IMG/VR virus record: IMGVR_UViG_3300033141_003979
Location: 45,771 to 109,770 of that record
Direction: 5' to 3' (one strand)
From: a virus
Length of the DNA: 64,000 nucleotides
Part shown: in pieces, positions 33,113 through 41,931 of the stretch
Position numbering within the stretch: the stretch's first letter is position 1
Layout: each line of letters starts with the position of its first letter
Made by a program: the position numbers and the translations under genes
Notes under the pieces: generated by a model
Told to the model about the DNA's origin: nothing
Databases searched by the model: none
Seen by the model: only the letters and a program-made list of their open reading frames with translations

Positions 33113-33995
33113 ATCATTCTGTGAAGACTATCAAATCCCTTGGTTCCCTCCAGGCACTAAAAATGTAGGCCGTGGGTATATAGGAATATGCTGCCCCTTC
33201 TGTGATGATACAAGCTCACATGGTGGATTCAATATCTCTAAGTCCTTTTACAATTGCCATCGATGCGGAGGACATTGGATATTAAAAATAATTGCGGCCT
33301 TAACAAAAACCAACATCCATAATGCAAAAAAAATCTTTGAAAAATATTCATCAGACGAATCGATTGCCGAAAAATTCAAACCCAATAAATATGTTTCAGA
33401 AGTTACTTTTCCTCCAGATACAGGTCCACTAAATGAAAAGGCAAAACAATATCTCATTAATCGAAACTTTGATCCAAACAAACTAGTCTCTGAATGGGGG
33501 CTCCTATCAACCGGTCACGCCGGAGAATACAAATTCTCTATCCTAGCTCCTATCTACCTACATGGACTTCTCATATCATACCAATGCAGGGATATTACGG
33601 GTAAAAATCCCACTCCATACAAAGGGTGCTCGATTGATGAATCTGTCTACAATCATAAGCATTCACTATACGGAATTGATAAGGCAATGCCACAAAAGAA
33701 ATGTGTAGTTGTTGAAGGAATCACTGATACCTGGAGACTTGGGCCGGGAGCGGTAAGCACATTCTCAATGAATTTTACCATACCACAAATCAGATTATTA
33801 GTTCAATCATTTGATTACTCCTTCATTCTATATGATCCAGAACCTCAAGCACAAGCACAAGCAGAAAAACTTTTTCATTACATAACCGGATGTGGCAAAG
33901 AAGCAGAAATTCTTAACCTACCAGACTGGATAAAAGACCCAGGCGACTTATCAGATAACTCGGCTAAAGAAATTATGAAGGAATTAGGACTATGA
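33099..33995 (+). CDS. DNA primase (DnaG-type, zinc finger plus TOPRIM)
   Basis: 298 residues. N-terminal zinc finger: CCPFCDD (31-37) and YNCHRCGGH (51-59). The central part has FSILAPIYLHGLLISYQCRD. The TOPRIM core is KCVVVEGITDTWRLG (Glu of motif I) and SFILYDPEPQA (acidic pair). The protein is smaller than host DnaG and lacks the helicase-binding domain, as in many phage primases. The stop overlaps the next gene (ATGA). Confidence 0.85.
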   Translation: MFSAESFCEDYQIPWFPPGTKNVGRGYIGICCPFCDDTSSHGGFNISKSFYNCHRCGGHWILKIIAALTKTNIHNAKKIFEKYSSDESIAEKFKPNKYVSEVTFPPDTGPLNEKAKQYLINRNFDPNKLVSEWGLLSTGHAGEYKFSILAPIYLHGLLISYQCRDITGKNPTPYKGCSIDESVYNHKHSLYGIDKAMPQKKCVVVEGITDTWRLGPGAVSTFSMNFTIPQIRLLVQSFDYSFILYDPEPQAQAQAEKLFHYITGCGKEAEILNLPDWIKDPGDLSDNSAKEIMKELGL

Positions 33996-34219
33996 AAGTA
34001 AAATATGTTGTAATAAATTATCACGGCGATGACACCATGATTATCTTTCCTGGATATATTCAACATGCCACTATGGCAAAAATAGGATGTGTTATAATAT
34101 CTGCCGGTTTTGTCAATATGAAAACAAAAGCCTGCTATGGAGAATCTGTAAGCTTAAAGGTAAAATCAGATCCAGAGCTTGATAACATTTTATTAGAAGA
34201 ATTTTTTAATCAGGAATAA
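33992..34219 (+). CDS. Small conserved-type phage protein (75 aa)
   Basis: FPGYIQHATMAKIGCVIISA then GFVNMKTKACYGES gives a compact alpha/beta protein commonly encoded beside phage primases. It is coupled to primase by ATGA overlap. Function unknown. Confidence 0.65.
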   Translation: MKVKYVVINYHGDDTMIIFPGYIQHATMAKIGCVIISAGFVNMKTKACYGESVSLKVKSDPELDNILLEEFFNQE

Positions 34220-34226
34220 AAAAAGC

Positions 34227-34255
34227 TTGATTTTTATAAAAAGATATTTTATAAT
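34227..34255 (+). promoter_or_regulatory. Sigma-70-like promoter for the structured leader
   Basis: TTGATT (34227-34232), 17-base AT-rich spacer, TATAAT (34250-34255). It follows the end of the previous gene by seven bases and precedes about 170 bases of leader, so a dedicated transcript is expected to start near 34262. Confidence 0.75.
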
Positions 34256-34263
34256 ACATTTTA

Positions 34264-34381
34264 GTAGAAATTCTTGGCGGGATTTCTACCTCCAAATTGG
34301 CCAGCTGTGATAGCGCACACAGTTATGGGAGGGGCTATCGTCCCCTCCCGGCTTCTTTTCTTTCGACCTTACGATAGGAGG
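34264..34381 (+). ncRNA. Riboswitch-like leader with loop-to-ribosome-site pseudoknot
   Basis: Three hairpins: GTAGAAAT/ATTTCTAC (34264-34271 with 34282-34289), CTGTG/CACAG further on, and GGGAGGGG/CCCCTCCC (34327-34334 with 34342-34349). The 7-base loop of the third (CTATCGT, 34335-34341) is an exact complement of ACGATAG (34371-34377), whose last two bases begin the ribosome binding site AGGAGG (34376-34381). Forming this H-type pseudoknot would block initiation at 34387. A pyrimidine run after the third hairpin (CTTCTTTTCTTT) could also allow termination. The ligand or protein is unknown. Confidence 0.65.
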
Positions 34382-34386
34382 TTGTC

Positions 34387-34443
34387 TTGAGCAAAATAAA
34401 TCAATTTTTATTAAAATCAAAACAAGGAGATAATTATGTCTAA
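34387..34443 (+). CDS. Putative leader peptide (18 aa), TTG start
   Basis: AGGAGG, five bases, then TTG starts MSKINQFLLKSKQGDNYV, which stops at 34443, eight bases inside the next gene (ATG 34436). Lysine/asparagine-rich. The overlap makes downstream translation depend on this reading frame. The main gene also has its own AAGGAGA. Existence of the peptide is inferred from signals only. Confidence 0.5.
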   Translation: MSKINQFLLKSKQGDNYV

Positions 34444-35176
34444 TACCGAATACAGATACGGCTGCCAAGTAATTTGTAACGAAAACGATATCTATCCTGC
34501 CATGAAAGACCTTGTTGAAAACAAGGGAATGTCTGTAAATGCTGCCGCTAAGTTCGTTCACAAGGACAGCAGTGGTGAGGTAACTAAGGGAAGGGCAGAA
34601 CAAGTATATCTAAGACGAACTCCTTCTATGCACATAGAACCTGATAAACCTTTGAAAAAACAGACAAAAGAAAACACAAAATTACAGTTAAGCGATATAA
34701 GGAAAGAAATCAAAGCAGGAAATGTGTCTGATGACGATACGAAAAAGTTAGTAGATACTATTGCAGATGAAGTGTCAAAAGAAACAGTTCACCCAAGAAT
34801 TGGGTCAAGGCTAAATACCGCTATAAAAAAGTATCATACAAAAAGAAGATTGACTCCAAAAACAGATGAAAAAAGTAAAATCGAAATGCTAAACAAGAAA
34901 TTGGGGGAATGCTCTACCGAGCTTAAATTATTGGTGGATGGTCAAATAAAAACGGCCTCCGGTGACCAGAAATATTTAGATGCCATAAAAGGCCACGCCC
35001 CTATGATCATATGGAGTTTTCATGATCTTGGGATAGACATACAAAAGGTATGCAGGTTGATAAATGGCAGAAAGGAGATTTCAAATGATGGTACAACCCA
35101 AGTTCAACCTCACGACATTATCGACATTATCCCCAAAACCATTATCTCTACGACAATTAATCAAAAGGAAAATTGA
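34436..35176 (+). CDS. Unknown, possibly DNA-binding protein under leader control (246 aa)
   Basis: Charged and mostly helical. The N-terminus (MKDLVENKGMSVNAAAKFVH) looks like a helix-turn-helix for sequence recognition. The middle is Lys/Glu-rich and the end has GHAPMIIWSFHDLGIDIQKV. AAGGAGA precedes the ATG. It is the gene controlled by the structured leader, so its level is probably tightly set. The 3' end is overlapped by the next gene in another frame for 92 bases. Confidence 0.65.
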   Translation: MSNTEYRYGCQVICNENDIYPAMKDLVENKGMSVNAAAKFVHKDSSGEVTKGRAEQVYLRRTPSMHIEPDKPLKKQTKENTKLQLSDIRKEIKAGNVSDDDTKKLVDTIADEVSKETVHPRIGSRLNTAIKKYHTKRRLTPKTDEKSKIEMLNKKLGECSTELKLLVDGQIKTASGDQKYLDAIKGHAPMIIWSFHDLGIDIQKVCRLINGRKEISNDGTTQVQPHDIIDIIPKTIISTTINQKEN

Positions 35177-35804
35177 TTATATAATAGAGACAGAAGTTCG
35201 CGTATCCCCATTTATAACTTGGATTAGCAAGGGGCAAATTCTTTGGGGAAACGGAATGCACTGGAAAAATGCAAAAGACAAATGGCTTAAAGAAGGAATA
35301 ACCAAACATGCAGGAATAACAAGACCAACAAACGATGAGCTTAAATATCAAATCGGAGAATATGGATATTGTATGCCATGGCCTCCCCCGACATTTCCAC
35401 CTATGTTAGGCCAAGTAATGCGTCCTGATTTTGTTAACCAATGGATTGACGGAAAACAATATACAGATCTTCGTTTTTTTTGGGGGTTAGGGTATGTCAA
35501 TGAACAAGGCAAGCTAATTCCTGAATATGGAAATGGAGTAGCTGGATATTTCATGTTTATGGCAGATTCGCCTTTCCGTGAATTCCAACAACAATGGTTA
35601 GATAAACAGCCAAAATGGAAGAGGATACAATGGGCTAGATGTAATGATACTTACATTTCTGCAGTTGACTATCAAATAAAAGCTAGCCGCAGAAAAATGA
35701 TAGTAAGCCAACGACTTCTTGGAGTTCAAGAATATAAAGAGCTTGATGCCGCTAAAAATTTAGAATTAGAAGATACTCCATGGAGAAAAGAAAGTAAAGA
35801 ATAG
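35085..35804 (+). CDS. Unknown protein (239 aa) overlapping its upstream neighbour
   Basis: AAAGGAG precedes ATG 35085, inside the previous gene (92-base overlap). The protein is Trp/Pro-rich (YGYCMPWPPPTFPPMLG, RFFWGLGYVNEQGK) with a charged C-terminus. No known domain recognised. It is followed by a strong terminator-like hairpin, so it closes this transcription unit. Confidence 0.6.
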   Translation: MMVQPKFNLTTLSTLSPKPLSLRQLIKRKIDYIIETEVRVSPFITWISKGQILWGNGMHWKNAKDKWLKEGITKHAGITRPTNDELKYQIGEYGYCMPWPPPTFPPMLGQVMRPDFVNQWIDGKQYTDLRFFWGLGYVNEQGKLIPEYGNGVAGYFMFMADSPFREFQQQWLDKQPKWKRIQWARCNDTYISAVDYQIKASRRKMIVSQRLLGVQEYKELDAAKNLELEDTPWRKESKE

Positions 35805-35809
35805 ATAAT

Positions 35810-35840
35810 AAAAAAGAGCATTCCCCCTCTTTTTATTTTT
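35810..35840 (+). terminator. Rho-independent terminator-like hairpin
   Basis: AAAAAGAG (35811-35818) pairs with CTCTTTTT (35827-35834) around an 8-base loop, followed by ATTTTT. It sits just after the stop at 35804. The A-tract/U-tract flanks make it potentially bidirectional, though no convergent gene is present. Confidence 0.7.
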
Positions 35841-35864
35841 AATAAAAAAGGAATATAAACTACT

Positions 35865-37139
35865 TTGACTAAAAATAATAAAGAAGAACAAAAAAAAGGA
35901 ATCAAAGGCGTTTTTATTCCTGGCGAAGTTGCTTTTAATAAAACCCTCACAAAAACAGATATGTTTATTTGGTGGCAGATCGATTCACTTGACTGCACAG
36001 AAAAGCATTGTTTTGCAAGCAATGAATTCATTTCTGATCAACTTGACTTAAACCCCCAGACAGTTTCAAATTCCATATCTAAACTAAAAGATCTTGGATA
36101 TTTCAAGCAGGTAAGTTTCAATGGCCGCAAGAGAGTTTTAGCAAGAGATGATAGTTACCTTGAAAAATACAGGCATCTCGTTGATAAATATAACAGTGAT
36201 AATAAAAACAGACTAAATCGATCCTTATATGCAGACTATAATGACTCTTATAAGCAGACTAAGTCAACTCTTATAGGAGATATAAATAAGAATAGTAATA
36301 ATAGTTTAGAAATTAATTCTAAAGAATTAATAAATGATTCTGACGAATCACAAAAAATCTTTCCTGACAAAAATCCTATCAAACCTTCATACTCATCCAA
36401 ATATGAAATATTCTCCTTGAGATTAATTCAATTCTGGAATTCATTTCCTCATACCTCTATTCATAAAATTATTACTCCTCCAACAAAAACCTATCAATCC
36501 TTAATTAAAAATCTCTGTTCCTTGCAAACAGGAACCTTCCATAAGAACGGGAAACAATTTGATCCTGAATGGATCAAAAAGGACAAAATCCCTGAGAAAT
36601 GGTTTTCTCTTGCTTGGACATATCAAGAGTTACGTGATGGAATTCAAGAAGCATCTAAATATAGTATGGAAGGATATTGGCCTTATAAAAAAAGAGAATT
36701 TTTCAAATCCTTAGCAAATCTCATATATGATGCACACAGTCGAAAGAGTTGGTTGTTGGCCGCTATAAAAAACCCACCTAAGCTTCTCAAAGAATCTTCA
36801 AATGAACAATGGCAAAATCCTTTTCCGGAAACAACTAAGATCTTTTTGGATGCAGGAATTTGGCCAAATGGATATGAAGTAGATTGTAAGATGCTTGCCA
36901 GAGGCATTGCCTCCTTGAAGATCTTCTCTGATAATCTAGTCCCAGATTCCTACAATAAAATCAATCATTGGTTTGGTACCTTATATAAGCTTTCCACTGA
37001 ATATATTACTTGGTTACAAGATCAAGACTGGTTGACCGATATCAAGGAAAATGTCATCGGGACAGAAAACGGAGTGTTTAAAAAATTCATTGAAGATCAG
37101 GAAAGGGAAATTGGGGTGAAGATAAGGGTGCAAGAATGA
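35865..37139 (+). CDS. Winged-helix replication-initiator-like protein (424 aa)
   Basis: Residues 20-85 resemble a winged helix: KTDMFIWWQIDSLDCTEKHC, then FASNEFISDQLDLNPQTVSN and SISKLKDLGYFKQV. The middle is Asn/Ser-rich and flexible, and the C-terminal 200 residues are helical and aromatic. Position just before DnaB-type helicase suggests an origin-binding initiator or helicase loader. The start is a TTG with a weakly spaced AAGGA; no better start is visible. Confidence 0.65.
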   Translation: MTKNNKEEQKKGIKGVFIPGEVAFNKTLTKTDMFIWWQIDSLDCTEKHCFASNEFISDQLDLNPQTVSNSISKLKDLGYFKQVSFNGRKRVLARDDSYLEKYRHLVDKYNSDNKNRLNRSLYADYNDSYKQTKSTLIGDINKNSNNSLEINSKELINDSDESQKIFPDKNPIKPSYSSKYEIFSLRLIQFWNSFPHTSIHKIITPPTKTYQSLIKNLCSLQTGTFHKNGKQFDPEWIKKDKIPEKWFSLAWTYQELRDGIQEASKYSMEGYWPYKKREFFKSLANLIYDAHSRKSWLLAAIKNPPKLLKESSNEQWQNPFPETTKIFLDAGIWPNGYEVDCKMLARGIASLKIFSDNLVPDSYNKINHWFGTLYKLSTEYITWLQDQDWLTDIKENVIGTENGVFKKFIEDQEREIGVKIRVQE

Positions 37140-37366
37140 TTGATACAATGGCTCAATATGCCATCATGGTGTTAGGGCCTACAGCAACTTGGGTTGTGGG
37201 TTGGAAAGGAGAAAAAAGACGATGGGGCTATATCATCGGGATTGCCTGTCAACCTTTTTGGTTCGTTACTTTATATGAAAACAAACAATGGCCAATCTTT
37301 ATTGTTGCTTCTTTATATACCTTTTCCTGGATACAAGGGTTTTGGAATCATTGGGTGAAGAGATGA
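37136..37366 (+). CDS. Small membrane protein (76 aa)
   Basis: Two to three hydrophobic segments (YAIMVLGPTATWVVGW, YIIGIACQPFWFVTLY, WPIFIVASLYTFSWI) separated by a basic loop. It resembles small membrane proteins commonly found in tailed-phage replication operons. Coupled to both neighbours by ATGA overlaps. Function unknown. Confidence 0.7.
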   Translation: MIDTMAQYAIMVLGPTATWVVGWKGEKRRWGYIIGIACQPFWFVTLYENKQWPIFIVASLYTFSWIQGFWNHWVKR

Positions 37367-37563
37367 AAAATCAACCCATCGGCATTTGCCGGATCTGCCA
37401 TAAAGAATTTTGTATAACCCGGTTAGGCAAAATGTATCGGCATGGGTATAGGTATCACAGGATTAAAAGAGATGGCGGATTCTTTTCATTTATTCGTTAT
37501 CAGACAATTAGAACACAGCCTCCTTGTACAGGTAGCGGAATAAAGCCGTTGAGGGTAAAATAA
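37363..37563 (+). CDS. Small zinc-binding protein (66 aa)
   Basis: The start is ATG 37363 (ATGA overlap), not the upstream extension. CRICHKEFC, MYRHGYRYHR and a distal PPCTGSG give a C2-H-C-type site as in small phage proteins of unknown role. It precedes the DnaB-type gene. Confidence 0.65.
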   Translation: MKNQPIGICRICHKEFCITRLGKMYRHGYRYHRIKRDGGFFSFIRYQTIRTQPPCTGSGIKPLRVK

Positions 37564-37567
37564 TATA

Positions 37568-39085
37568 ATGTTACAAAGATCTAAGCCCCCAGATTCGCGC
37601 ATAGAACGCCAGATTTGCACCGGGCTTATAGTATCGGAGCAATTTATCAGAGAGATTAAACCAATCCTTCAACCAAATTCCCTTCAGCTTCCATTCACTC
37701 AGATAGTAGCAAACTGGTGTCTCGAATACTTTGATCAGTTTCAAACAGCTCCTGGCAGAAACATCCAAGACATATTCATCGAACACCGAAAAAGTAGTCT
37801 TGATCCTGATACAGCAGAATTGATTGAGGATTTCTTGACTGGAATTTCTGATGAATATGAACGACAAGATGTATTCAATATTGGTTATATTCTAAAGAAA
37901 GCAGAAGATCATTTAAGGAATGTTTCTCTGCAAAACCTTTCCAAGGAGATTGCAAAAGCAGCTAGCGGAGGTAGGATTGAGGAAGGGGAAGCATTAGTAA
38001 AAGGTTATGAACGCATAGCAAGGCCACAAGCCAGAGGGGTAGACCCTATCAATGATTCTTCTGTCATTGTCAATGCCTTCACAGAAGATTCCGGAGACAA
38101 GTTATTTTCCCTGCCCGGAGCAGTAGGGAAAATGATGGGGCCGATGGAAAGAGGATGGTTATTCTCATTTGTTGCACCTGCAAAGGGAGGGAAAACTTGG
38201 TGGTTAATGCTAACTGCTTTGAAGGCATTGTTTTCTGGATATAATGTAATTTTTGTCAGTATGGAAATGTCAGAAAAGGCCATGACCAGGAGAATTCATC
38301 ACTACATAAATGGTTTACCGACAAGGCGGTGGGCGGGGGAAATGTTGATCCCTGTCTTTGATTGTGAATGGAATCAGAAAGATACCTGTAAGAAATCAGT
38401 ACGAAAGAATAAAATCAAATTATTATCTGATGAAGGAAACCAGATTTCAGATTTTGATGACGCTTTAAAAGATTATACCCCTTGTACAGAATGCATGGGG
38501 ACAAAGAAGTTTGCCTGTGAAAGTTGGTTTAAGAAAGTTACCAAAAAAGAACTGACAATCGAGCAAGCACTTAGAAAAAAACAGGCAATAAAGAGATCTG
38601 CCCTGGTCCGTGGTAGCCGGTTTCATCTTGTGGAATTCCCTTCAGGCACTTTAACTATGTCAGAATTGAAAGCATATTTGTATAATCGGGAACAATATCG
38701 TGGAGAGATCTATGATGTTATCTGCACAGATTATGCAGATAAAATGAAGGCAGAATCCAGCTGGGAATATCGCCATGGGATAAATGAGATTTGGGAAGGA
38801 CATAAAGGATTAGCACAGGAGAAAAACGCCCTAGTTGCCACTGCCAGCCAATCTAATACTGCCAGGTCAGGGAAAGACATTAAGCAAGGAGATTGGGCCG
38901 AGGATATTAGGAAATTGAACCTGATTGATGCTGGAATGGCACTCAACATGTCACCAGAAGAAAAGAAAAGAGGAGTTATGCGAGCAGGGCTCATGGCACA
39001 GAGACATGAATTTTTCGATGTTTTAGGAATTGTTCATGTTTTACATCAGTTGAAGATAGGTCGTCCGTATTTGCAAAGTTATTGA
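37568..39085 (+). CDS. DnaB-type replicative helicase
   Basis: 505 residues. The N-terminal helical domain (1-180) is followed by a RecA-like ATPase: FVAPAKGGKTWWLM (Walker A, about 200-213), IFVSMEMSEKAMTRRI, DVICTDYADKM (Walker B), and NALVATASQSN (sensor). A cysteine-bearing insertion (PCTECMGTKKFAC, about 304-316) adds a likely zinc site. It unwinds DNA at the fork together with the primase upstream. A 138-base gap with promoter copy 2 follows. Confidence 0.85.
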   Translation: MLQRSKPPDSRIERQICTGLIVSEQFIREIKPILQPNSLQLPFTQIVANWCLEYFDQFQTAPGRNIQDIFIEHRKSSLDPDTAELIEDFLTGISDEYERQDVFNIGYILKKAEDHLRNVSLQNLSKEIAKAASGGRIEEGEALVKGYERIARPQARGVDPINDSSVIVNAFTEDSGDKLFSLPGAVGKMMGPMERGWLFSFVAPAKGGKTWWLMLTALKALFSGYNVIFVSMEMSEKAMTRRIHHYINGLPTRRWAGEMLIPVFDCEWNQKDTCKKSVRKNKIKLLSDEGNQISDFDDALKDYTPCTECMGTKKFACESWFKKVTKKELTIEQALRKKQAIKRSALVRGSRFHLVEFPSGTLTMSELKAYLYNREQYRGEIYDVICTDYADKMKAESSWEYRHGINEIWEGHKGLAQEKNALVATASQSNTARSGKDIKQGDWAEDIRKLNLIDAGMALNMSPEEKKRGVMRAGLMAQRHEFFDVLGIVHVLHQLKIGRPYLQSY

Positions 39086-39096
39086 TATTTTTTTTG

Positions 39097-39133
39097 TTTT
39101 GAAACTTTGATATTTTCTTATAATAAAATATAA
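39097..39133 (+). promoter_or_regulatory. Repeated promoter element, copy 2
   Basis: TTTTGAAAC, then TTTGATATTTTCT, TATAAT (39119-39124) and AAAATATAA. It starts the AT-rich accessory cassette. The first gene begins 91 bases downstream; the intervening leader shows no long frame. Confidence 0.75.
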
Positions 39134-39223
39134 GGAAATAATAAGGTGTTTAAAAAGAAATATAATGTAGAAGAGATTAGAGGAAATAATATCTAAAACC
39201 AAGAGGTTGAAAACAAGAATATT

Positions 39224-39970
39224 ATGAGAGACAAAAACAATTTAAAAAGCCGGTTTAAAAGAAAAAATATAAATACAAATTCTTTAGAAAAAGAAATTTT
39301 AGAACAGGCTAATAAATTATTTAAAGGATTAGACAAATTAAAGTCTGAAACAAAAATTAACACTATAAATGAAATAAAGAAAAAACTCCATAATTATAGC
39401 CCGTTTAAAAACGAACCGGTTGATTGTGTTTTGTGGGCAAGAGGCAAAGATATATATGCCAATGATTATAATCCAAATGCTGTCGCTCCTCCAGAAATGG
39501 AATTGTTAAAACAATCCATTTTAGAGGATGGATTTACCCAACCAATTGTATCATGGAAAACTGAAAATGGAATTGAGGTTGTTGATGGTTTCCATAGAAA
39601 TAGAGTTGGAAAAGAAGTGCCAGAAATACAGGATCGCCTTTTTGGATATTTACCTGTTGTAAATATTAATCAAAACAGAGAACAAAAAGGAGATAGAATA
39701 GCATCTACTATTCGGCATAACAGAGCAAGAGGGACCCACAATATAGAATTAATGAGCACTATTGTCACCGAATTAGTAGAAATGGGAAAAGGAGATCCTT
39801 GGATTTGTAAGCATGTAGGGATGAGTATAGATGAATTATTAAGATTAAAACAAATAACAGGAGTTGCTGCGTTATTTAAAAATAGAGACTTTTCTGAAAG
39901 CTGGGAAGTAGACATTAGTGTGGATTATTATGAAAACAACCAAAATGATTTTATAGAACAAAAAGAATGA
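39224..39970 (+). CDS. ParB/Srx-like protein, IbrB type
   Basis: 248 residues. After a Lys-rich helical start, residues 66-170 form a ParB/sulfiredoxin-like domain: APPEMELLKQSILEDGFTQP, then GIEVVDGFHRNRVGKE (DGFHR 121-125) and STIRHNRARGTHN (164-170). A helix-turn-helix-like segment follows (DPWICKHVGMSIDELLRLKQ). In other mobile elements this type (IbrB) is paired with a PAPS-reductase-like IbrA, as here. It overlaps the next gene by ATGA. Confidence 0.8.
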   Translation: MRDKNNLKSRFKRKNINTNSLEKEILEQANKLFKGLDKLKSETKINTINEIKKKLHNYSPFKNEPVDCVLWARGKDIYANDYNPNAVAPPEMELLKQSILEDGFTQPIVSWKTENGIEVVDGFHRNRVGKEVPEIQDRLFGYLPVVNINQNREQKGDRIASTIRHNRARGTHNIELMSTIVTELVEMGKGDPWICKHVGMSIDELLRLKQITGVAALFKNRDFSESWEVDISVDYYENNQNDFIEQKE

Positions 39971-40350
39971 AAAAGATTTGGCATCCTTGGTATTTATGGG
40001 AATGTTATAAGGCAGGCTTTTATTCTTCATTTTTAGATATAAAAATAGACATTGAAGATGCTCAAGAACAATACAAAGTGTTTTTATCAGATTTAAAATT
40101 GTTCGAAAGAGTATTAAAGTGCGTAATTATAGAATGGAAATATTCATGCGAACACTTTTTGACCGATAAAGGCAGGAATAGAATTGCGTGGTTGGGGCAA
40201 GCATGTATGGCGTATTATGCCGGAATACCATCCGAGGCCCGTGCTGGATTTAAGTTATTAACAGAACAGCAACAAATTAATGCCAATGCAATGGCGTTGA
40301 AATATTTAAAAATTTGGGAAAATAAAAATTCGGATAAAGTCCTTGAATGA
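39967..40350 (+). CDS. Small protein of the IbrAB unit with W..SCEHFLT motif (127 aa)
   Basis: Mostly helical, with HPWYLWECYKAG at the start and EWKYSCEHFLTDKGRNRIAW followed by LGQACMAYYAGIPSEAR. I recall similar small proteins next to PAPS-reductase-like genes in phages, but cannot name a family. It is locked between ibrB- and ibrA-like genes by ATGA overlaps on both sides, so it is likely a subunit or partner. Confidence 0.7.
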   Translation: MKKIWHPWYLWECYKAGFYSSFLDIKIDIEDAQEQYKVFLSDLKLFERVLKCVIIEWKYSCEHFLTDKGRNRIAWLGQACMAYYAGIPSEARAGFKLLTEQQQINANAMALKYLKIWENKNSDKVLE

Positions 40351-41915
40351 AAACTAAGATAAAAAAATATATTCAAATGTGGAATAATCGCGGATACACA
40401 GAAGATATTCCTGATGAAGTTCCTGAAAAATTAATGCAATTAAAATTAGCTCCGTCATATAAAGCCATAAGCATAGCAATTTTAAAAAATGACCACTCTA
40501 TGAAAAATCTCGGATTTACTCCTAAAAAATCCAAGTGGTATAATGAATTTAAACGCATAGAAATAGAAAATAGAAACAAGGAAACTTCTATGGAACAATA
40601 CAATAATCCGAGGCTACTACGAAAATACAATAAAAATAAAAACGTACATGATGCTACCAACGAACGATTTAAATTTATTTTTGATAATTTCCCAAGAATC
40701 TATTTGTCATTTTCAGGGGGAAAGGATAGTGGCATTATGCTTAATTTGGCACTAGAGTATATGAGAAAAAATAAAATAACTAAAAAAATAGGGTTGATGA
40801 TTTTAGACAATGAAGCAAATTATGAGTATTCTCTTGAGTTCATGCACAAGATAATTAGAAAAAATCTTAATTTGCTTGATGTTTATTGGTGCTGTTTACC
40901 AATTACATTACCTTGCACGGTAAGCTCATATGCTGTTGAATGGCAATGTTGGGGTGAAAGGGACAAAAAAAGATGGATAAGACCAATGCCACCTGATAGC
41001 TACATTACAAATTTTAAAAACCACAAGTTTGATTTTTTTTGGGAGGATATGAATTATGACGAATTTTGGGATAAATTTGGAGATTGGTATGGCCAAGGGC
41101 AAAGAACTGCATGTTTAATAGGTATTAGAACTGTTGAAAGCTTGAATAGATATAGAGCCATAATGAACCCAAAAAAGAAAACTCTTAGGGGGCAAATGTG
41201 GACAAAAAAGAATACTAAATATGTATATAATTGTTACCCAATATATGATTGGAGAACAGAAGATATTTGGACAGCTAATGCTAAATTTGGATGGGAGCAT
41301 AACAAATTATATGATATTTTTTATAAAGCAGGAGTACCAGTTCATAGCATGAGAGTAGCATCTCCATTTATGTCTGAATCTAAATCAAGTCTTGGGCTAT
41401 ATAGGGTAATTGATCCTCATGTTTGGGCGAAGCTTTGTGCAAGGGTTCAGGGGGCTAATTTTATTGCAACGTATGGAAAACAATTAAATTATAGATCATT
41501 TAAACTACCAAAAGGACATACATGGAAATCCTTCACAAAATTTTTATTAGATACTTTGCCAAAAGAAGTAGCTGAAAATTTTAAAATGCGCTTCATTCAA
41601 TCGTTTAAATATTGGGGAAGAGTGGGGCGCGGATTACCCAATAAAACTATAGAAGAACTAAAACAATATGATATTTCATTTAAATTAAATGGCCTTACTC
41701 ATCATGGCAGAAAAGACTTATCTAGAGTAAGAATTCAGTCACTCCCTGATCATCTTGATATGTTAAGTTGTAATAATAGTCAAGTTACTTCATGGAAGCG
41801 ATTTGCATTAACTATTTTGAAAAATGATCATACCTGTAAATATATGGGACTTGCTCCTACAAAAGAACAAGCACTTAGACAAAGACAAATAATGGAAAAG
41901 TATAAAAATATTTAG
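40347..41915 (+). CDS. PAPS-reductase-like protein, IbrA/DUF3440 type
   Basis: 522 residues. SFSGGKDSGIM (121-131) is the PP-loop ATP-pyrophosphatase motif; YNCYPIYDWRTEDIW is typical of PAPS-reductase-family proteins. A segment is repeated at both ends: AISIAILKNDHSMKNLG near residue 40 and FALTILKNDHTCKYMG near 490, as in DUF3440 proteins. The family activates substrates through adenylation; sulfur transfer to nucleic acid or regulation has been suggested for relatives, but the reaction is unproven. Confidence 0.8.
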   Translation: MKTKIKKYIQMWNNRGYTEDIPDEVPEKLMQLKLAPSYKAISIAILKNDHSMKNLGFTPKKSKWYNEFKRIEIENRNKETSMEQYNNPRLLRKYNKNKNVHDATNERFKFIFDNFPRIYLSFSGGKDSGIMLNLALEYMRKNKITKKIGLMILDNEANYEYSLEFMHKIIRKNLNLLDVYWCCLPITLPCTVSSYAVEWQCWGERDKKRWIRPMPPDSYITNFKNHKFDFFWEDMNYDEFWDKFGDWYGQGQRTACLIGIRTVESLNRYRAIMNPKKKTLRGQMWTKKNTKYVYNCYPIYDWRTEDIWTANAKFGWEHNKLYDIFYKAGVPVHSMRVASPFMSESKSSLGLYRVIDPHVWAKLCARVQGANFIATYGKQLNYRSFKLPKGHTWKSFTKFLLDTLPKEVAENFKMRFIQSFKYWGRVGRGLPNKTIEELKQYDISFKLNGLTHHGRKDLSRVRIQSLPDHLDMLSCNNSQVTSWKRFALTILKNDHTCKYMGLAPTKEQALRQRQIMEKYKNI

Positions 41916-41931
41916 AAAGGTGAGTTAAAAT

